Assembly: GCF_001667775.1 (NCBI RefSeq)
Contig: NZ_LZJI01000084.1
Coordinates: 1-64,000 of the forward strand
Source: Mycobacterium sp. E1747
Lineage (GTDB): Bacteria; Actinomycetota; Actinomycetes; Mycobacteriales; Mycobacteriaceae
Direction: 5' to 3'
DNA: 64,000 nt
The notes under the pieces: model-generated
Told to the model about the DNA's origin: nothing
Seen by the model: the letters and a program-made list of their open reading frames with translations, nothing else
Database searches by the model: none
Position numbers and translations under genes: made by a program
Part shown: piece after piece, positions 60,248 to 64,000 of the stretch
Layout: the number at the start of each line of letters is the position of its first letter
How positions within the stretch are numbered: position 1 is the first letter of the stretch

Positions 60248-61312
60248 ATGTCCCACCTGGGTATCGGTATTCAAGTTGAAGGCCTGACGAAGTCTTTTGG
60301 TTCCCAGCGAATCTGGAAGGACGTGACCTTCGATCTACCTGCCGGTGAGGTCAGCGTTCTGCTAGGCCCTTCGGGTACGGGTAAGTCGGTGTTTTTGAAG
60401 TCGCTGATCGATTTGCTGCGCCTGAGCGTGGCTCGATTGTGGTCGATGGCACCGATATCACGCAGTGTTCGGCCAAGCAGCTCTATGAGATCCGCACGCT
60501 GTTCGGGGTGATGTTTCAGGACGGCGCGCTGTTTGGGTCGATGAATCTGTATGACAACACCGCGTTTCCGTTGCGTGAGCACACCAAGAAGAAGGAATCA
60601 GAGATCCGGCGGATTGTGATGGAGAAGCTGGATCTGGTGGGTTTGGGCGGGGATGAAACCAAGTTCCCGGGTGAGATTTCCGGTGGTATGCGCAAGCGTG
60701 CTGGTTTGGCCCGCTCGCTGGTGTTGGACCCGAAGATCATTTTGTGTGACGAGCCGACTCGGGTCTGGATCCGGTGCGTACGGCGTGTTTGTCGCAGCTG
60801 TTGATCGATATCAACGCCCAGATCGACTGCACGATTTTGATCGTCACGCACAACATCAACTCGCCCGTACGGTGCCGGACAACATGGGCATGTTGTTTCG
60901 CCGCAAGCTGGTGATGTTCGGACCCCGTGAGGTGCTGCTGACCTCCGAAGAGCCGGTCGTCAAGCAGTTCCTCAACGGCCGCCGTATCGGCCCGATCGGT
61001 ATGAGTGAGGAGAAGGACGAGTCGACGATGGCCGAGGAGCAGGCCATGATCGACGCCGGCCATCACGATGGTGGCGTGGACGTGATCGAGGGTGTGCCTC
61101 CGCAGGTCACCGCCACACCGGGGATGCCCGAGCGCAAAGCCGTCGGGGGGCGCCAAGCACGCGTGCGCGAGATCATGCGCACCCTGCCGCCGGCCGCGCA
61201 GGAGGCCATCCGCGCCGATCTCGAGGGCAGCAACGAGTACCCGTCCCACGAATCCGGCCACGACGACACCACGCCGCTGAGTCCGGTCGGGGCCGATCAC
61301 GGTTTGGCCTAA
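60248..61312 (+). pseudogene. mkl: Mkl (MceG) ABC ATPase, three frameshifts
   Basis: The sequence encodes the Mce-transporter ATPase Mkl across shifting frames. Frame 1: Walker A LLGPSGTGKSVFLKSL. Then MVDGTDITQCSAKQL, ABC signature EISGGMRKRAGLARSLVLDP and Walker B IILCDEP in the next frame, and the Mkl-specific C-terminus (DNMGMLFRRKLVMFGPREVL, ending in EIMRTLPPAAQEAIRADLEG) back in the original frame. Single bases are missing at 60420/60421 (CCC to CC), 60756/60757 (GG to G) and 60860/60861 (one A). Adding them restores a ~355-residue protein of normal Mkl length with no internal stop. Either a recent pseudogene or sequencing errors. Confidence 0.85.
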
Positions 61313-61327
61313 GAGCGTGCCGCTGGT

Positions 61328-62014
61328 CTAGGGCGGAGCTGTCATACGATCGCGCAGGGCGCTCGCCGCTTCGGTAGCCCGGTTGAGCGCGGCTGAGATC
61401 TCGTCTAGTTGGCTGCGGCAGTCGAGGGACGGCGTCGCGTCGACTCGCTGCGGCAACAGCGCCGGAATCAGGAACAGGCGAACCCTCTCTCGCGCGGCAT
61501 GGTCGTCGGTCGGATCGGGTTGCTGCATCGCCAGATAGAGCTGTTCGACGATCCAGGACACTACCCGCTCCGTCGACACGTCGGCCCTGATGACACCGCT
61601 GGATCGACCTTGGTCGATGACCGGTCCCAGCGTGGCCATCGTCAACTCACTCGCTTCGTCGCCGATGTCGGACGCGGTTTGCACCACGAACATCGCGCGC
61701 ATGACCGAGTCGGCGGGAAGTTCGCGGGCAAGATGTAGGAACGCGGCCTCGATCTTTCCCAAAACGGTTGGATGGCGATCCATTTCGGCCGCGCAGGTGC
61801 GTGCGTAGCGGGCTGCGCGCAACATTCCGACGGCCACGATCATGTCGGCTTGCGTGCCCATGTGCCGGAAGGCGGTGGCGCGTGACACGCCGGCTGCGGC
61901 GGCGACCGCGTCGACAGTCAGGGCCTCTACCTCCACGTTCGCCAGTGCGGCGTCGGCGGCGTGCACCAGCCGGTCCAGCACGGATGATCCCTTTGTCGCG
62001 GCGGGACCCGGCAC
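61328..62014 (-). CDS. TetR-family transcriptional regulator
   Basis: A 228-residue TetR regulator. HTH: LTVDAVAAAAGVSRATAFRH followed by MGTQADMIVAVGMLRAARY; C-terminal ligand domain with FLHLARELPADSVMRAMFVV and VSWIVEQLYLAMQQPDPTD. GTG 62014 start. Divergent from the P450 at 62113 with a palindrome between them, so it likely represses that gene and itself. It converges on the broken mkl with a 15-bp gap. Confidence 0.88.
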   Translation of the reverse strand: MPGPAATKGSSVLDRLVHAADAALANVEVEALTVDAVAAAAGVSRATAFRHMGTQADMIVAVGMLRAARYARTCAAEMDRHPTVLGKIEAAFLHLARELPADSVMRAMFVVQTASDIGDEASELTMATLGPVIDQGRSSGVIRADVSTERVVSWIVEQLYLAMQQPDPTDDHAARERVRLFLIPALLPQRVDATPSLDCRSQLDEISAALNRATEAASALRDRMTAPP

Positions 62015-62032
62015 GCGAACCCCCGATACTCG

Positions 62033-62050
62033 TTAGCGATTAAATCGCAA
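62033..62050. promoter_or_regulatory. Palindrome GCGAT-TAA-ATCGC
   Basis: Perfect 5-bp arms at 62036-62040 and 62044-62048, extended by TT/AA at the flanks, in the 98-bp gap between divergent TetR and P450 genes. Candidate TetR operator. Confidence 0.6.
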
Positions 62051-62112
62051 TTCGCGAGACTGAGAGACATCCTAGTCGCATACTGGGGTCTCCGACAACG
62101 AAAGAGCGACTG

Positions 62113-63291
62113 ATGGCTCGCACCTGTCCCGTGTTGCCCGCCCCGGGGGCACTGCCCTTCGGTGACGACCGAACTTCCGCATGGCGGATGCTGCACGACG
62201 CCGGCGACGTCGCGATCTCCGAATCGGGGGTGTACTTCCTCATCGGAGCCGACGTCGTCGAGGCCGCGGCCAAGGATCACGCGGTATTCTCGTCTGCGGG
62301 TGCATTCGACATACTCGGCTGCCCACTTCCGTTGGTGCCCATCGCGATCGACCCGCCCGACCACCGCCGATATCGTCGGGTACTGGATAAGTTCTTCAGC
62401 GCACGTCGCGTCGGCGCCCACGATGACCACCTACGCGCCCAGGTCAATGCACTGATTGATCGCGTCGTGGCGGACGGTCCCCGGTGCGATTTCGTCGCGG
62501 CTGTGGCTGTGCCGTTTCCGTCTCAAGTGTTTCTCACGTTGTTCGGTCTGCCGCTCGAAGACCGTGAGCGCCTGATCGCCTGGAAGGACGCGATCGTGCA
62601 ACTGACGGACCCGCAGGCCGCACACATCAACCCCGCGGCGTTGACGGCATCGGGGGAGCTCTTCGCCTACTTGACCGATCACATCGCCACGCGTCGCCGC
62701 GATCCGGGCTCAGACCTTCTGAGTCAACTTCTCTGCGATACCGATGAAGGAGGCATGAGCGATGAGGAAATACTTGGTCTCTGCTTCATCTTTATTCTGG
62801 CCGGCCTCGACACCGTCACGGCCGCTTTGGGTTTCGCTCTTGAGGCCCTGGCCCATAACCCCGGGCTTCGGCGACGGCTCGTCGCCGACCCGGACGCGCT
62901 AGCGGTCTTCATCGAAGAACTACTCCGCCTGCAGGGACCCGTCCCCGCGGTGCCTCGTGTGACGACCACCGAGGTGGAGGTGGCCGGCGTCAGCATTCCT
63001 GCCGGCTCCTCATGTTGGTTGATGATGGGGGCGGCGAGCCGCGATCCTCGCCGCTACCCGAGACCCCATGACCTCGATGATGTGCGAGCGACTCACTTCG
63101 CGTTCGGCCGAGGTCCCCACCACTGCCTCGGTTCCCACCTCGCCAGACTCGAGCTCCGGATCGTGATCGAGGAGTGGCTGCACCGCATTCCCGAGTTCGC
63201 GCCGGCAAGCACGCCGAAAGTGTTGTGGCCCAGCGCGACACTTAGTCTCGAGCAGCTCGATCTCCATCTGGGGACTGAGGCCTGCAGCTAG
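62113..63291 (+). CDS. Cytochrome P450
   Basis: A 392-residue P450. I-helix motif FILAGLDTVTAALGFALEAL, ExxR in FIEELLRLQG, haem loop FAFGRGPHHCLGSHLARLEL with the cysteine ligand. Only distantly like the P450 at 20496 (standard AGxDT here versus AGNDT there). No ferredoxin is adjacent, though an enzyme elsewhere can supply electrons. Regulated in all likelihood by the divergent TetR. Substrate unknown. Confidence 0.93.
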   Translation: MARTCPVLPAPGALPFGDDRTSAWRMLHDAGDVAISESGVYFLIGADVVEAAAKDHAVFSSAGAFDILGCPLPLVPIAIDPPDHRRYRRVLDKFFSARRVGAHDDHLRAQVNALIDRVVADGPRCDFVAAVAVPFPSQVFLTLFGLPLEDRERLIAWKDAIVQLTDPQAAHINPAALTASGELFAYLTDHIATRRRDPGSDLLSQLLCDTDEGGMSDEEILGLCFIFILAGLDTVTAALGFALEALAHNPGLRRRLVADPDALAVFIEELLRLQGPVPAVPRVTTTEVEVAGVSIPAGSSCWLMMGAASRDPRRYPRPHDLDDVRATHFAFGRGPHHCLGSHLARLELRIVIEEWLHRIPEFAPASTPKVLWPSATLSLEQLDLHLGTEACS

Positions 63292-63540
63292 GTCCGGGGT
63301 GATGTGCCGATCCCGTCAAAGGTGATGGCGATGATCGAGTCGACCTGCGTCGCGAGGTCGTCATGCCCATCGCACATCGCGCGGTCGAGAGCCAGCCAGA
63401 AGGCAGTGCCGAACTTCGACTGGACTGCGATCTCCAAGTCGAAATCCCGATGTTCCCAACGGTCGAGTTAAGTCGGGTGGCATCGACAGCCGCATCGAGC
63501 AACGGCCGGATGCAGGTGCCGATGAGCGATGACCCTCGCT
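63288..63540 (-). pseudogene. Remnant of a TetR C-terminal domain
   Basis: On the minus strand, after a frame break near 63470, the sequence reads RWEHRDFDLEIAVQSKFGTA then FWLALDRAMCDGHDDLATQV and DSIIAITFDGIGTSPRT, ending with TAG at 63288-63290, a typical TetR ligand-domain C-terminus. Upstream in another frame is SLIGTCIRPLLDAAVDATRL, the preceding helix. No start or HTH is present. It lies directly behind the stop of the next TetR and overlaps the last bases of the P450 gene. Confidence 0.6.
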
Positions 63541-63543
63541 CAC

Positions 63544-64000
63544 TCATCCGTATGCAGTCAAGAGGTGGCGTAGGCCCCGCTCGAACGCCTTGGACTGGGG
63601 CCACTTGACGTACTGTGGGGCGAGCGCACTGAGATGAGGGTATTCGGTTGCCGCGCTGAGCTCTTCGACCCGATCTGGCGAATCGTCGGCACGGGCCTGT
63701 TGGCCCACTGCCCACCCCACCGCGAAATTGGCGAGGATCGCGAACATTTCGACCGACTCGCGATCACTAAATCCCTGGCCGCGCAGGATGCCCAGGACCG
63801 TGTCCGCCATCCGGTGCGTGGCCGCTACGTCGACTGTCTGGGTGGTCAGCACCTGGGCAAGGATGGGGTGCTCGAGCATGTGGTCGCGGAACGACACGAA
63901 GATCTTGAGCAGTCGGGCGTCCCAGCGTCTGGTCGACTCGGCCAGGTCGAGGTCGGCTAGGTAGCGATCAGCGATCAGTTCTTGCAGGCGTCCCTTGGTC
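63544..64000 (-). CDS. TetR-family regulator, 5' end outside window
   Basis: The last 151 residues of a TetR-like protein whose start lies beyond base 64000. It reads KGRLQELIADRYLADLDLAE near the edge, then LKIFVSFRDHMLEHPILAQV and FAILANFAVGWAVGQQARAD, the helical ligand domain of TetR_C-type regulators, stopping at 63544. The HTH is not in the window, so the assignment rests on the C-terminal pattern and on the neighbouring TetR remnant. Confidence 0.7.
   Translation of the reverse strand, partial: TKGRLQELIADRYLADLDLAESTRRWDARLLKIFVSFRDHMLEHPILAQVLTTQTVDVAATHRMADTVLGILRGQGFSDRESVEMFAILANFAVGWAVGQQARADDSPDRVEELSAATEYPHLSALAPQYVKWPQSKAFERGLRHLLTAYG

Noticed and set aside
1-64000. tRNA/rRNA genes, insertion sequences, phage or CRISPR elements
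   Set aside because: I saw no tRNA-like cloverleaf, rRNA sequence, transposase/integrase frame or regular repeat array anywhere in the window.

Overview
The window is high-GC actinobacterial DNA, almost certainly from a fast-growing, environmental mycobacterium (Mycobacterium/Mycolicibacterium type). The evidence is a complete mce operon (two YrbE permeases, six Mce proteins, Mce-associated proteins and an Mkl-type ATPase), many FadD/FadE/EchA/thiolase/SDR paralogues, DUF732 and MmpS-like secreted proteins, an FprB-type ferredoxin-ferredoxin reductase, many TetR regulators, and frequent GTG/TTG starts with 4-bp ATGA/GTGA gene overlaps.

Layout. (1) 1-5.3 kb: a broken aminoglycoside-phosphotransferase-like gene, two overlapping TetR genes, an alpha/beta-hydrolase remnant, an acyl-CoA dehydrogenase, a TetR lacking its DNA-binding half, and an SDR. 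(2) 5.3-18.4 kb: one tightly coupled catabolic operon with an SDR, three enoyl-CoA hydratases, a two-subunit Rieske ring-hydroxylating dioxygenase plus a small companion protein, a thiolase, a thiolase/HMG-CoA-synthase-like protein fused to a DUF35 zinc ribbon, a second thiolase-like protein, an SDR and two acyl-CoA ligases. (3) 18.5-27 kb: SCP2-like protein, acyl-CoA ligase, cytochrome P450, SDR, aldehyde dehydrogenase, 3Fe-4S ferredoxin, FprB-like reductase and a CoA-transferase-like protein. (4) 27-30 kb, minus strand: acyl-CoA dehydrogenase, thiolase and TetR. Parts 1-4 read as a pathway that hydroxylates a cyclic or branched hydrophobic compound, activates it to a CoA thioester and shortens it by beta-oxidation-like cycles. 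A recurring 14-bp dyad (TTAAY-NYAG-AWTMR) precedes four of its transcription units and suggests one regulon.

(5) 30.2-36.7 kb: a TetR divergent from an AveC-family membrane protein, then a TetR and an operon of an LLM-type flavin enzyme, an EthD-like small protein, a sulfotransferase-like protein and a DUF1214-like protein behind two tandem perfect palindromes.

(6) 36.8-47.8 kb, minus strand: the most unusual part. Three ~540-residue proteins carry a C-terminal phosphohistidine swivel domain (PEP-utilising mobile domain) but no ATP-grasp domain. Beside them lies a 504-residue PPDK-like protein with ATP-grasp and swivel domains but no PEP-binding barrel. Two lipocalin-like (DUF7064-type) proteins, an LLM flavin enzyme, a TetR and a winged-helix regulator complete the locus. 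The arrangement resembles a split rifampin-phosphotransferase or phenylphosphate-synthase machine with several interchangeable acceptor modules. Two of its three operons share a 15-bp operator-like sequence.

(7) 48.6-61.3 kb: the mce operon with a tail of small secreted proteins and a frameshifted mkl copy. (8) 61.3-64 kb: TetR divergent from a second P450, then a TetR remnant and a TetR cut by the window edge. Functions come from motifs and family knowledge read by eye; no database search was run.
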